Both the position numbers and the translations under genes were made by a program. Source: Desulfotignum sp. (GTDB lineage Bacteria > Desulfobacterota > Desulfobacteria > Desulfobacterales > Desulfobacteraceae). Taken from it: a stretch of 32,029 nt of DNA. The stretch spans positions 1 to 32,029 of the forward strand of contig JAIPDY010000004.1 in NCBI GenBank assembly GCA_021737445.1, written 5' to 3'. How positions within the stretch are numbered: position 1 is the stretch's first letter; the number at the start of each line of letters is the position of its first letter. Below, piece by piece: positions 1-7,748 of this stretch. The notes beneath the pieces were generated by a model that was not told the DNA's origin, made no database searches, and worked only from the letters and a program-made list of their open reading frames with translations.

Positions 1-737
1 CCTCGTATATGGGGGCATCAGATGTGCAGGCCATTGAGTGGCTGGCCAGGGAACTGCCCAATGCCCGGATCCGGATCTCCTATGACAGCCGGCGGACCCG
101 GCTGCATGCCAAGGCCTGGCATTTCCGGCGGGATTCCGGGTTTTCCACGGCCTACATCGGGTCGGCCAACATGTCCCATGCCGCGATGACCAGCGGGCTG
201 GAATGGAACCTCAAGGTGACCTCCCAGGACCTGGGCCATATCCTGGAAAAATTTTCCGCTGAATTTGAGACCTATTGGCACAGCCGGGAGTTCCTGCCCT
301 ATGATGCGGCCGATCCCGTGCCGTTCCGCCAGGCCATCGAACGTGCCCGGAAAAAGGATGGTGCGGGTCCGGCTGTGTTTTTTGACTTGCAGCCCCATCC
401 TTTCCAGGAACGCATTCTTGAGAAACTGGCCCTGGAGCGGACGTCCCGCCGCTGTTTCAAGAACCTGGTGATTGCCGCCACGGGCACGGGAAAAACCGTG
501 ATTGCCGCATTTGACTATCAGCGGTTTCGCCGGGACAACCGGGGCCAGGCCCGGGGATACACCATCCTTATTTTTGCCCGGCCGAAGAAAAAACACAATA
601 ACTGCACGGTGCCGTTTGTGTTTTTAGGACCGGCCAGGCATGTGAGCCACCAAAAAGAACGGCCCATCCAGATGGTATGGCAGCTGAGCAGTCCCATGCC
701 TGTGGAGTTGTTTGAGGAGAACAAAAGGGGCGGGTGA
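1..737 (+). pseudogene. Internally deleted PLD/DEAD-box helicase with DUF3427-type C-terminus (5' partial)
   Basis: The reading frame is open from the window edge, so the true start lies upstream; the first ATG at 9 is internal. The N-terminal part is a phospholipase D-like domain with an HxK motif (RLHAK, H33/K35 counted from that ATG) and GSANMS. A helicase Walker A (AATGTGKT) follows near residue 156. Immediately after NRGQAR, at about base 555, the protein jumps to GYTILIFARPKKK and then to VPFVFLGPARHVSHQKERP and WQLSSPMPVELFEE. I recognise these as the extreme C-terminus of DUF3427 helicases. The DEAH box, motifs III-VI and most of DUF3427 are missing, so several hundred residues were lost without breaking the frame. 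The family is linked to nucleic-acid processing and defence. This copy cannot be an active helicase. The family call is from memory of motifs. Confidence 0.75.
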
Positions 738-776
738 TGGAAATCCATCATCACCTGTTGAAATCATCTGATGAAA

Positions 777-805
777 TTGACATAAAAATGCAGAAATGCT
801 AATTT
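777..805 (+). promoter_or_regulatory. Sigma70-type promoter for the orphan antitoxin
   Basis: A perfect -35 TTGACA (777-782) is followed by a 17-base spacer and TAATTT (800-805). A TG two bases upstream gives an extended -10 (TGC-TAATTT). The AAGGA ribosome site and ATG of the antitoxin gene lie just downstream. Confidence 0.55.
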
Positions 806-831
806 TTCTTTAAATATAAAAGGATTGAATC

Positions 832-1035
832 ATGCAGAATGCAATAGAAATAAAACACCTTACCAGAGAGGAAAAACTCAGGATGGTGGATGCTTTGTGG
901 GCGGATTTATTATCAGAAGAGGAACTCCTCGAATCACCCGCCTGGCATAAGGCGGCTCTTCAGGAAACAGAGAAGCGCCTTGTAGAGGGTAAAGAGAGAA
1001 TTCTGGACTGGCATACGGCCAAAAAAGAAAGATAG
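832..1035 (+). CDS. Unstab_antitox / TIGR02574-type addiction module antitoxin, no toxin partner
   Basis: The 67-residue acidic protein has the pattern of the putative addiction module component family: an N-terminal LTREEKLRMVDALWADL helix, a short acidic stretch, then W-x2-ALxETEKRLxEGK. Members neutralise a RelE/ParE-type ribonuclease or gyrase toxin that is normally encoded directly downstream. An AAGGA site precedes the ATG. No ParE/RelE frame follows: the 150 bases to the next gene contain only short broken frames. The antitoxin is therefore orphaned, in line with other half-modules in this island. The family call is good; activity is unknown. Confidence 0.75.
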   Translation: MQNAIEIKHLTREEKLRMVDALWADLLSEEELLESPAWHKAALQETEKRLVEGKERILDWHTAKKER

Positions 1036-1185
1036 TTACCACATGCCACCGGATGCTTTCAAGAAGATTTCCACATGCCGTCTACCTATGTCCAGAGATC
1101 CATTGAACAGCTTATTGTATGAAATAAAGGGAAATTTGATGGTTTTGTTTATCCAAATAGTATAAAAACACTCTTTACAAAAGGG

Positions 1186-1578
1186 GTGAAGATGCCATAT
1201 ACTTTCTTAAAACTGTTCATGAGGGCATGCAAACATGACCGGAAAAATGTGATCTTGTGGGGAACGGTGCTTGATGATGCTGAAAGAGATTTCAATTTAC
1301 GAACTGCAACTCAGCTCTATGAATTCATAGCACAAGGCGGCCTCGAAAATGTGACACATCAAAACACAAAGGAATGGGAAAAAAACCCGAAACCGGAAAA
1401 CCCCATATTGGTTCATGCCTATACATTCAGGACAATGTGTAAAATCGGTTACATGGCAATCATGCACAATAATTTGACAAAGAAATGGATTATCAAATCT
1501 TTTAAACGCTCTACCGATTCAAACCCGACCATGCAGATAGCACTGGAAAAAGCATTAATTGATTTGAAAGGAAAATAA
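1186..1578 (+). CDS. Hypothetical protein, first gene of a three-gene unit
   Basis: I do not recognise this 130-residue protein. It starts at GTG (GTG-AAG-ATG); the in-frame ATG two codons later is an alternative start. It is basic and has a central Asn/Lys/Pro-rich loop (NTKEWEKNPKPENP). No membrane segment or signal peptide is evident. Its stop lies two bases before the ATG of the zinc-finger/HTH gene, and the DUF6941 gene follows that one by two bases, so the three are almost certainly co-transcribed. AT content resembles the two following genes and is higher than in the helicase fragment upstream, suggesting the trio arrived together. If the next gene is an MqsA-like antitoxin, this could be the toxin slot of the module, but there is no sequence support for a toxin fold. 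Confidence 0.65.
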   Translation: MKMPYTFLKLFMRACKHDRKNVILWGTVLDDAERDFNLRTATQLYEFIAQGGLENVTHQNTKEWEKNPKPENPILVHAYTFRTMCKIGYMAIMHNNLTKKWIIKSFKRSTDSNPTMQIALEKALIDLKGK

Positions 1579-1580
1579 AA

Positions 1581-2204
1581 ATGGAACAAGTCAGCTGCCC
1601 GGCCTGTGGGGATAACAACCTTGAAAAAAATACAATAAAAAAATCACTCCATGAACCATATGGCGGATCAAAAAATATTGATATAGTCTGTTATACGTGT
1701 AATTTTTGCGGTTTCTCCGGAGACATCTTCAATGAAAACGAGAAAGATCTTCAGGCCGCGATTGATGAACTTAAGGCCAACTCGGTTAAAAATATTTTAG
1801 AAAATTTTCAGAAGCAGCACTATAATTTTTCAGCGATCGAACGAGCACTTGAAATTCCTCAAAGAAGCCTCTCCAAATGGAAAAGCGCGTCCAAACCATC
1901 CGCTTCAGCGGTTGCGCTGTTAAAATATTTACACCTTTTCCCCTGGTTGATAGAGGTGGCGGAACATAAATTTGATTTTAATTCTGCCCAGCGTATCCAT
2001 ATTTCAGATGCATTTAATCAGTTGATCGGTCAGATGACCTTCAACGAAGATGCTCGGGGGTTTGAAACAACCACCACCATGGAAGTCTTGAGATTGAAGA
2101 TTGAAAAAAAATTTGATGCTGATTTGCAGGAAGGGGATGACCAGGATTTCGGGTTTTCTTTTATCAATCAGCGAAACGAATGTTTGGCAACTGTACAGGA
2201 ATAA
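1581..2204 (+). CDS. MqsA/YgiT-like zinc-finger HTH protein
   Basis: The 207-residue protein begins with a four-cysteine zinc ribbon: CPACG at residues 5-9 and CYTCNFCG at about 37-44. After a short linker comes a helix-turn-helix-like region (about 85-125) containing IERALEIPQRSLSKWK. This order, zinc ribbon then HTH, is that of MqsA/YgiT-type antitoxin-repressors, which bind both toxin and operator. The remaining 80 residues are unusual for MqsA and carry no motif I know. The gene sits between an unknown protein and a DUF6941 protein with spacings of two bases. It may be the autoregulator of the trio. A plain zinc-ribbon regulator is the alternative. Confidence 0.6.
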   Translation: MEQVSCPACGDNNLEKNTIKKSLHEPYGGSKNIDIVCYTCNFCGFSGDIFNENEKDLQAAIDELKANSVKNILENFQKQHYNFSAIERALEIPQRSLSKWKSASKPSASAVALLKYLHLFPWLIEVAEHKFDFNSAQRIHISDAFNQLIGQMTFNEDARGFETTTTMEVLRLKIEKKFDADLQEGDDQDFGFSFINQRNECLATVQE

Positions 2205-2206
2205 CA

Positions 2207-2653
2207 ATGAAACTGATCAATTTTATTATATGTGATGATATCAGGCAGGAACTAGGCAACAAACTTTCTTTGATGGGGGTTTATTCTGATTCCATAAATT
2301 TTCAATCAGTGGCTGAAAAAGATGGCCAGTGGCCAAAAACAAAGCGGATTGGGATATACGTATTGATTGAAACAGAAGAAAAGGAAAACTTAAGAGACAT
2401 CCAATCATTTGAGATTGAGATTGATTATAACGGTGAGGTTCAAAAAATAGGAGGAAGCGACGTTCCACCTCCCAACCTGAAAACACAAAAAGGGGTGGCC
2501 ATTCAAGCCATTTTTGAAAGATTCAAATTCAAAGAGCCCGGCACGATTCTTTTCTCAATTCAATTCTTTGATAAAAAAGGCGGTAAACTTTTCAAAGCCG
2601 AATCCCCTAATCCTTTAAAAGTTGAAGAAACGATTCTCCCCGTTAAAAACTGA
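2207..2653 (+). CDS. DUF6941-like protein
   Basis: The start is the ATG at 2207, which has AGGA at 2197-2200; the frame stays open to 2180, but that would overlap the preceding gene. The 148-residue product begins with an ICDDIRQELGNKLSLMGVYSD-like stretch (positions 6-26), the pattern I associate with the DUF6941 family, whose members are small beta-rich proteins of unknown role. No signal peptide, membrane segment or catalytic motif is apparent. It closes the three-gene unit, two bases after the zinc-finger HTH gene. Its role here cannot be inferred beyond co-expression. Confidence 0.6.
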   Translation: MKLINFIICDDIRQELGNKLSLMGVYSDSINFQSVAEKDGQWPKTKRIGIYVLIETEEKENLRDIQSFEIEIDYNGEVQKIGGSDVPPPNLKTQKGVAIQAIFERFKFKEPGTILFSIQFFDKKGGKLFKAESPNPLKVEETILPVKN

Positions 2654-2666
2654 ACCTATCCAGCAT

Positions 2667-2805
2667 TCTTTCTTTGCGCGCCATTCCGTTCGGCAGGCAT
2701 TTATACGACCCGCTCCAGCTCCGACCTGGAGACCCGTCCGTGATCTTGAACATCTTTGTGGTATCCAACACCCCGGTCCATGAAATGGAACATCTCTGGG
2801 GGTCA
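2667..2805 (+). pseudogene. 3'-end fragment of an unidentified gene, copy A (homologous to 8513-8632)
   Basis: In the frame starting TCT-TTG-CGC the stretch reads SLRAIPFGRHLYDPL, then a PGDPSVILNIFV segment. The same protein-like pattern recurs at 8513-8632 (LRVIPFGRHLYEPLLYL, then VTLNSFV in another frame). Conservation at the protein level in both copies shows this was coding sequence. Neither copy has a start or a complete domain. It could be the tail of a restriction or helicase-type protein, but I cannot name the parent. It runs into the helicase 3'-end repeat at 2809. Confidence 0.5.
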
Positions 2806-2808
2806 CAA

Positions 2809-2868
2809 GGCAGCTGAGGCATCCCATGCCAGTGGAGATGTTTGAGGAGAACAAACGGGGCGGGTGAT
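2809..2868 (+). repeat. Second copy of the DUF3427 helicase 3' end
   Basis: These 60 bases match 679-738 at 54 positions. They encode RQLRHPMPVEMFEENKRGG and a stop, against WQLSSPMPVELFEENKRGG and a stop in the first copy. Most differences are conservative at the protein level, so this copy comes from a related helicase gene rather than from very recent duplication. Everything upstream of the last 19 codons is absent. Confidence 0.75.
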
Positions 2869-2912
2869 AAGGATTCAGGTTCGCTGGACCTGGAGCCGGT
2901 TGCAACTGCTGG

Positions 2913-2968
2913 TGAACAAAAACATTGACACTTTGTTCATAAACATATACCGTTCATGAAAAATGAAC
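2913..2968 (+). promoter_or_regulatory. Promoter with two inverted repeats upstream of abiEi
   Basis: TTGACA (2925-2930) lies inside a perfect inverted repeat, TGAACAAA (2913-2920) and TTTGTTCA (2932-2939). A -10-like TATACC is at 2946-2951. A second perfect repeat, GTTCAT (2952-2957) and ATGAAC (2963-2968), follows. AbiEi antitoxins are known to repress their own promoter by binding paired inverted repeats, so this is a likely operator. The arrangement also suggests that translation starts downstream of 2968. Confidence 0.6.
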
Positions 2969-4020
2969 ACTCTTATTTTATGAACAACGTCACGGCTATG
3001 GAAAAAAAAATACTCAGGCAGGCGATAGAAGCTTTTAAGGAGAACTTTGGTTTTCAAGTGGAAATCATAGATTTTCAGCATGATAATGCTGATTTGAGGA
3101 TCGAAGCAGCAATAAAGATGACTATCCAAAAAAAGGAACTGACATTCCATGCAGAAATAAAACCCACAGTGAATAGATCTGTTATCGGTATCCTGATGCA
3201 GCATAAGAATGATTTTTCCCAGCCCCTGCTGCTGGTCTCTCATTATATAAATCCGGTAATGGCTGAAAAATTAAAAGAGAATGATATCAATTTTATTGAT
3301 ACTGCCGGAAATGCATACATCAATGCACGGCCTGTTTTTATCTTTGTGAAAGGGAACAAAGCAGGAAAATCACCGGCCGCACCCTCCAAAGGCAAAGCAT
3401 TTACCAAATCAGGTCTGAAAATGATATATGCCCTGCTCTGTGACAAAAATCTGTTAAACAGACCCTATAGAGAGATTGCCGGTGCATCCGGGGTTGCACT
3501 GGGGACAGTGGGGCAGGTGATCGAAAATTTAAAAGAACTGGGGTTTATTATCGATTTGGGCACACGGGGAAGGAAGCTGACAAACAATGACGCGTTATTC
3601 AATAGATGGTGCCTGGATTATACTGAAAAGCTGAAACCCAAACTGCTGCTTGGAAGATTTGAAGGGCCTGATGATTTCTGGAAGAACTGTCGTCTTGAAC
3701 CGGATCAGGGGCAATGGGGGGGTGAAGTAGCTGCGTTTAAGTTAACCGGCTATCTTAAACCGCAAAATGTGGTTTTATATGCAAAAGAGGAAAAATTGAG
3801 AGATATCCTGCTCCAGAACAGGCTTAAGAAAACAGAAAACGGGAATATTGAGATCTATAAAAAATTCTGGTCCATCGACGGCATGCAGGATAAGCCTTTC
3901 GTGCATCCGTTTATCATTTATGCGGATTTGCTGGAAATTAACAACCAGAGAACCATTGAAACGGCAAAAGTGATCTATGACCAGAATATCGCTGGATATT
4001 TCAGGAGCAGAGTTACTTGA
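2956..4020 (+). CDS. AbiEi-type antitoxin/repressor of a type IV TA system, toxin missing
   Basis: The frame opens at 2956 (354 residues), but that ATG overlaps the operator and predicted transcription start. ATG 2980 or 2998 (MEKKILRQAIEAF) is more likely the true start. The N-terminal half is an alpha/beta domain ending in IDTAGNAYINARPVFIFVKG. A winged-helix region follows (YREIAGASGVALGTVGQVIENLKELGFI, about residues 170-198), then a C-terminal domain with GGEVAA and HPFIIYADLLE. This matches the AbiEi_2 antitoxin group, which represses the abiE promoter and counters the AbiEii nucleotidyltransferase. AbiEii should follow directly. Only a short ribosome-site-plus-ATG stub (around 4076-4102, MKSV stop) is found there, so the toxin seems deleted. 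Confidence 0.75.
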   Translation: MKNEHSYFMNNVTAMEKKILRQAIEAFKENFGFQVEIIDFQHDNADLRIEAAIKMTIQKKELTFHAEIKPTVNRSVIGILMQHKNDFSQPLLLVSHYINPVMAEKLKENDINFIDTAGNAYINARPVFIFVKGNKAGKSPAAPSKGKAFTKSGLKMIYALLCDKNLLNRPYREIAGASGVALGTVGQVIENLKELGFIIDLGTRGRKLTNNDALFNRWCLDYTEKLKPKLLLGRFEGPDDFWKNCRLEPDQGQWGGEVAAFKLTGYLKPQNVVLYAKEEKLRDILLQNRLKKTENGNIEIYKKFWSIDGMQDKPFVHPFIIYADLLEINNQRTIETAKVIYDQNIAGYFRSRVT

Positions 4021-4148
4021 ATCTGAAGCCTTTGATTATAAAATGGCCAGTATAAGGATCCTGGGCCGGGATTCTGGAGGCGCTTGTATGAAATCTGTAT
4101 AGAGTACTGCGGATAAACCACAGATTCTGAGCGTTCGCCTTTAAAAAC

Positions 4149-4178
4149 TTGACATGTACATACATATGTGCATATATA
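4149..4178 (+). promoter_or_regulatory. brnTA promoter with ACATATGT palindrome
   Basis: TTGACA (4149-4154) is followed after 17-18 bases by an ATATAT/TATATA -10 region (4172-4178). The spacer contains the palindrome ACATATGT (4162-4169), a possible BrnA operator, because BrnA is known to autorepress brnTA. Confidence 0.6.
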
Positions 4179-4187
4179 TAGTGTGCT

Positions 4188-4298
4188 ATGTTTGAATGGG
4201 ATAAATCAAAAGCCAATAAAAATCTGTTAAAACACGGTATTATTTCAGCACGTAAAGCCGTGCGTAGTGAGGTGAAGCAATATGAAAGCGAAATATGA
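4188..4298 (+). pseudogene. brnT: brnT toxin with internal deletion
   Basis: The 36-residue frame starts MFEWDKSKANKNLLKHG, the standard beginning of BrnT ribonucleases. It then goes directly to IISARKAVRSEVKQYES, the standard end (R/I-IISAR-x3-R). BrnT is normally about 90 residues, so roughly 55-60 residues, including most of the RelE-like fold, have been removed in frame. Both ends and the 17-base overlap with brnA are preserved, as is the promoter. The remnant cannot be a ribonuclease. The deletion keeps brnA expression coupled to the promoter, which may explain its survival. Confidence 0.8.
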
Positions 4299-4536
4299 TT
4301 TTAGCAAAGGCAAGCGTGGTGCAGTTCTCCCTCAAGCGGGGAATAAAGTCAGGATAACCATCAGGCTTGACCGTGATATTGTCGATTGGTTCCGGTCCAA
4401 AGTTGAGGAACAAGGAAGGGGAAACTATCAGTCGATGCTCAATGACGCCCTAAGAAAACACATTGAATACCAGGATCAACCCCTTGAAGAGGTTCTTCGT
4501 CGTGTTGTACGGGAGGAGTTACGCGCATCCCAATAA
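4282..4536 (+). CDS. brnA: BrnA antitoxin
   Basis: The 84-residue protein has the BrnA hallmarks: YDFSKGKRGAV at residues 5-15 (toxin-binding arm), then a ribbon-helix-helix domain with VRITIRLDRDIVDWFRSKV and GNYQSMLNDALRKHI. BrnA binds BrnT and represses the operon. Length is normal. The start overlaps the end of the gutted brnT by 17 bases. Antitoxin without functional toxin could act as an anti-addiction factor against a related BrnT elsewhere. That role is an inference. Confidence 0.88.
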   Translation: MKAKYDFSKGKRGAVLPQAGNKVRITIRLDRDIVDWFRSKVEEQGRGNYQSMLNDALRKHIEYQDQPLEEVLRRVVREELRASQ

Positions 4537-4549
4537 ATCATGGCTGTGC

Positions 4550-4638
4550 CGGACCTTGGTGCACTGGCAGTCCCAGTCCAATGCGGCCCTGGATTCGCCC
4601 ACCGGACAGAACCTGGTGCATCACAGCAGGGCGGGTGA
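4550..4638 (+). pseudogene. Fragment of a DUF3427 domain
   Basis: In the CGG-ACC-TTG frame the sequence reads RTLVHWQSQSNAALDSPTGQ and continues NLVHHSRAG, then a stop overlapping at GGGCGGGTGA. HWQSQ...SPTGQ is a block I associate with DUF3427, lying just upstream of the ILIFARPKKK block seen near base 570. It therefore comes from the same helicase family as the fragment at 1-737 but from the segment deleted there. It shares the terminal GGGCGGGTGAT with both 3'-end copies (728-738 and 2858-2868), suggesting a joint at that short identity. Confidence 0.6.
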
Positions 4639-4683
4639 TACTTTTTAACATAGTTGTTGAACATCCAACATGACGAAACGTAA

Positions 4684-5505
4684 ATGAGATTTTGCAAAAC
4701 ATATGAATTTGAATTCCGTATTCAGGGAATCAAACTTGGATGGTCTCTTGCAGGCCCTCCTCTTATGACAGTTTACTGCTTTATTTTTGATAATATCATG
4801 ATTGATACAGGTCTTTCCCATATGGAAAAAGAAGTGGCCGGCATTGCACAGGAAAAGAAAATCGATCGGATTTATCTGACGCATCACCATGAAGACCATT
4901 CAGGAAATGCAGCACATATTAACAAGTCTATTGGTGCAGACGTATATGGACACAGGCTGACCGCAGAAAAACTTAAAAAACCCTATGCCATTTTACCTTA
5001 TCAGAAATATGTCTGGGGAAGGACAACGCCGGTACGTGTAAAAAGATTTCCGCAGACCATTGAAACACCATCAGGCAAAATGATTCCTGTCCATACGCCG
5101 GGTCATGCAAAGGATCATACGGTTTTTTTTCTGCCTGAAAAAGGAATTCTTTTCTCAGGGGATCTCTATCTGGCAGACCACATTAAATTTTTCAGATCAG
5201 ATGAGAACATGGGAATTCAGATCGAATCATTGAAAAAAGTGACAAATCTGGACTTTAACACGCTGCTTTGCGGCCACAACCCCAGGCAGAAAAACGGCAG
5301 AAAACATATTCAATCCAAACTTGAATTCATGGAAAATTTTTATGGTAATATTGTTTATCTCTGGAAGAAAGGTCTTCCTGAAAAGCAGATTTTCAATGAA
5401 CTGAAGCTCAAAGAAGCCTGGTTTACAAAATATTTCTGTTTTGGCAATGTGAGCATGATGAACGGGGTAAGATCAGCTATCCGCCATTATGAGAGTCAGA
5501 ATTAA
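4684..5505 (+). CDS. MBL-fold metallo-hydrolase
   Basis: The 273-residue protein carries the metallo-beta-lactamase metal ligands in order: THHHEDH (about residues 67-73), TPGHAKDH, SGDLYL and CGHNP. It therefore probably binds two metal ions and hydrolyses a thioester, ester or similar bond. The C-terminal 60 residues (KKGLPEKQIFNELKLKEAWFTKYF) resemble the helical substrate-recognition tail of lactonase/LACTB2-like members, but the substrate cannot be predicted. No signal peptide is seen, so it is cytoplasmic. The gene is complete and appears monocistronic, between the DUF3427 fragment and recQ. The ribosome site is weak, and the start is chosen as the first ATG of the open frame. Confidence 0.82.
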   Translation: MRFCKTYEFEFRIQGIKLGWSLAGPPLMTVYCFIFDNIMIDTGLSHMEKEVAGIAQEKKIDRIYLTHHHEDHSGNAAHINKSIGADVYGHRLTAEKLKKPYAILPYQKYVWGRTTPVRVKRFPQTIETPSGKMIPVHTPGHAKDHTVFFLPEKGILFSGDLYLADHIKFFRSDENMGIQIESLKKVTNLDFNTLLCGHNPRQKNGRKHIQSKLEFMENFYGNIVYLWKKGLPEKQIFNELKLKEAWFTKYFCFGNVSMMNGVRSAIRHYESQN

Positions 5506-5647
5506 AAGTATGATTGGTATGATTGTATTGATGATTGGGTCGGGATACACTAACCAGCTGAAACAATATGGAAGGACTTCGAAATAAAATTGAAGAAGAA
5601 TTTGTCTGCATATCTTTTTGACAAATATAAACCGGCAGTAAAGAACA

Positions 5648-7564
5648 TTGATTGAAGAAACCTTAAAGCGAACATTCGGATTTGAAACATTCAAAACCGG
5701 CCAGCGTCAAGTAATAGAAAAGATTACAGCCGGTAATTCAGCTGCGTCCATTTTCCCCACAGGCGCAGGGAAATCCCTTTGCTATCAGCTGCCTGCGATC
5801 CTTGAACAGGGGATGACCCTGGTTGTTTCGCCGCTTTTATCCTTGATGAAGAATCAGATTGATTTTTTGAAAACGAAAAATATCCCTGCTGCGAAACTTG
5901 ACTCCGGGATGAGTGCCCAAGATTACCGGGAGACGCTTGAAGCGGCACGGACGGGACAATTGAAGATTCTGATGATTGCGGTGGAACGGTTTAAAAATGA
6001 AAGATTCAGAACGCAGCTCCGGCAGATGAATGTATCCTTGCTTGTGGTTGACGAAGCCCATTGCATATCTGAATGGGGCCACAATTTCAGACCGGATTAT
6101 CTTAAAATTCCTTTGTATCAAAAAGAATTCGGAATTAAAAAGGCCTTGTTGCTGACAGCCACAGCAACACCGGCGGTCATTGACGACATGTGTGAAAAAT
6201 TTGCAGTCAGCCGGGAAAATGTCGTGAAAACGGGTTTCTACAGGGAAAATCTGTTTCTTCGCATACGCCCTGTGGCTGAAGAAAAAAAAGACGCGCTGCT
6301 TCAGGAGGTCCTGGCAGGAAAACCTGCCGGCCCGGCGATTGTCTATGTGACCCTGCAAAAGACAGCGAACCGGATCACTCAGATGCTCAGGAACAATGGA
6401 CTGGATGCAGCGGCATATCATGCAGGAATGAAAAATGAGGACCGGGAAGCGGTTCAAAATGATTTTATGGCCGGAAAAACCCGAACCGTCGTCGCAACAA
6501 TTGCATTTGGAATGGGGATTGATAAAGAAAACATTCGAAAAGTGATCCACTATGACCTGCCAAAATCCATTGAGGGTTACAGCCAGGAAATCGGCAGGGC
6601 AGGCAGGGACGGCAATCCGTCTCTGTGTTGCCTTTTTGGAAATAAAAACGGGGTGCCGGTCCTGGAAAATTTTGCATATGGAGATACCCCTGATATTGAT
6701 GGCATCCGCAAGGTATTGGAGGATATCACCCAATCCAAAGGGAGTCTGTTTGAATTTCGTCCATACGCCGTAAGCCGGAAGTCGGACATCCGGCTGCTGC
6801 CGCTGAAGACCCTGCTGGTTTACCTGGAAATGGCCAACATCATTTCACCCAAATATACATATTTTGAAATTTATGCGTTCAAATACCTGATCCCTGCCCG
6901 GGCCATCATTGAAAAATTCAAAGGTGAACGGGCGCAGTTCGTAAAAACTATCCTGGATAATTCCAAAACCGCCAGGACATGGACCCAGATCGACATAGAC
7001 AATGCGGTTGACGAATCAGGCGCTGACCGGCAGCGGGTTCTCACGGCCCTGGAATATTTTCATGAAAAAAAATGGATAGACCTTCAACCGAAATCTGCTG
7101 TGGAAGTTTTTGAAATACGCAATTCGGCATTTGATCCGGAATCGACAGCCAGGGATCTCACAGATCTTTTTCTCGAAAAGGAGAAAAAAGAAATCTCCCG
7201 CCTCCATGCCATGGTTGAATTCTTTGAAACAGATCAGTGCCTGGCCAAAAGTTTATCCGGCTATTTTGGAGAACGGTTGGACAATAACTGCCGGAGATGC
7301 TCGGTCTGCATGGAGAAAAAACCGGTTAAACTGGTATCATCACAACTTCCTTCCCTGGAGAGGATGAACTATCATGCCCTTGTTCAACCTTTGCTTGACA
7401 CGGCAGATTCACCCGTGTCCGTGACCCTTGCGACACGGTTTTTATGCGGAGTTTCCTCCCCCCGCCTGGTCGCGTATAAAGCCAGGCAGATGCCGGGCTT
7501 TGGCAGACTCGAAGCCTGGCCGTATAAATCTGTTGAAAAATGGGTCCGGTTGAATCATGGGTGA
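5648..7564 (+). CDS. recQ: RecQ-type ATP-dependent DNA helicase
   Basis: The 638-residue product has the full superfamily 2 RecQ set: Walker A FPTGAGKSLCYQLP, DEAH box VVDEAHCISEWGHNFRPDY, LLTATATP, HAGMKNEDRE, FGMGIDK and YSQEIGRAGRDG. A zinc-binding segment near residues 540-560 (CLAKSLSGYFGE...CRRCSVC) follows. The C-terminal tail has an HRDC-like ending (RQMPGFGRLEAWPY). RecQ unwinds DNA 3'-5' in recombination and fork repair. The start is TTG at 5648; no in-frame ATG lies near the conserved N-terminus. The gene appears intact. Three exact pieces of it recur at 9871-9963. Compared with E. coli RecQ, the region between the DEAD core and the zinc site is longer and diverged, so a RecQ paralogue from a defence context is possible. 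Confidence 0.88.
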   Translation: MIEETLKRTFGFETFKTGQRQVIEKITAGNSAASIFPTGAGKSLCYQLPAILEQGMTLVVSPLLSLMKNQIDFLKTKNIPAAKLDSGMSAQDYRETLEAARTGQLKILMIAVERFKNERFRTQLRQMNVSLLVVDEAHCISEWGHNFRPDYLKIPLYQKEFGIKKALLLTATATPAVIDDMCEKFAVSRENVVKTGFYRENLFLRIRPVAEEKKDALLQEVLAGKPAGPAIVYVTLQKTANRITQMLRNNGLDAAAYHAGMKNEDREAVQNDFMAGKTRTVVATIAFGMGIDKENIRKVIHYDLPKSIEGYSQEIGRAGRDGNPSLCCLFGNKNGVPVLENFAYGDTPDIDGIRKVLEDITQSKGSLFEFRPYAVSRKSDIRLLPLKTLLVYLEMANIISPKYTYFEIYAFKYLIPARAIIEKFKGERAQFVKTILDNSKTARTWTQIDIDNAVDESGADRQRVLTALEYFHEKKWIDLQPKSAVEVFEIRNSAFDPESTARDLTDLFLEKEKKEISRLHAMVEFFETDQCLAKSLSGYFGERLDNNCRRCSVCMEKKPVKLVSSQLPSLERMNYHALVQPLLDTADSPVSVTLATRFLCGVSSPRLVAYKARQMPGFGRLEAWPYKSVEKWVRLNHG

Positions 7565-7748
7565 CACCATTTGGAAGGTTTGTCGGGAAAGAAGAAATAA
7601 AGCATTTTCTTGACTGGCAGAACAAGACCATGTCATGGAAGGCCGGCCGGTTAATCTATGTGCCATGTGTGCCTGGGAATTTGATGATAATGACAAGGTG
7701 ACCGAGGTAAGAACGGTATATGATCGATTTTCTACCCTGGAACACGCG
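7561..7748 (+). pseudogene. SnoaL/NTF2-like protein remnant, frameshifted
   Basis: One frame (7561 onward) reads PFGRFVGKEEIKHFLDWQNK, and another (from 7635) reads RPVNLCAMCAWEFDDNDKVT followed by EVRTVYDRF. Together these resemble the middle and end of a SnoaL-like NTF2 fold, where W-E-F-D-D-x-D-K-V and xxYDR are typical. A frame change near 7630 and the lack of an N-terminus show it is not functional. It continues in frame into the OYE fragment. Confidence 0.5.

Noticed and set aside
679..2868. Repeated GGGCGGGTGAT ends as integron attC sites or a mobile-element terminus
   Set aside because: The repeats translate as the conserved tail of the DUF3427 helicase, show no attC core sites or imperfect hairpins of the right form, and no integron integrase is present.
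5837..6733. Long minus-strand open frame inside recQ (298 codons)
   Set aside because: It is antisense to a clearly conserved helicase, has no family pattern and no ribosome site.
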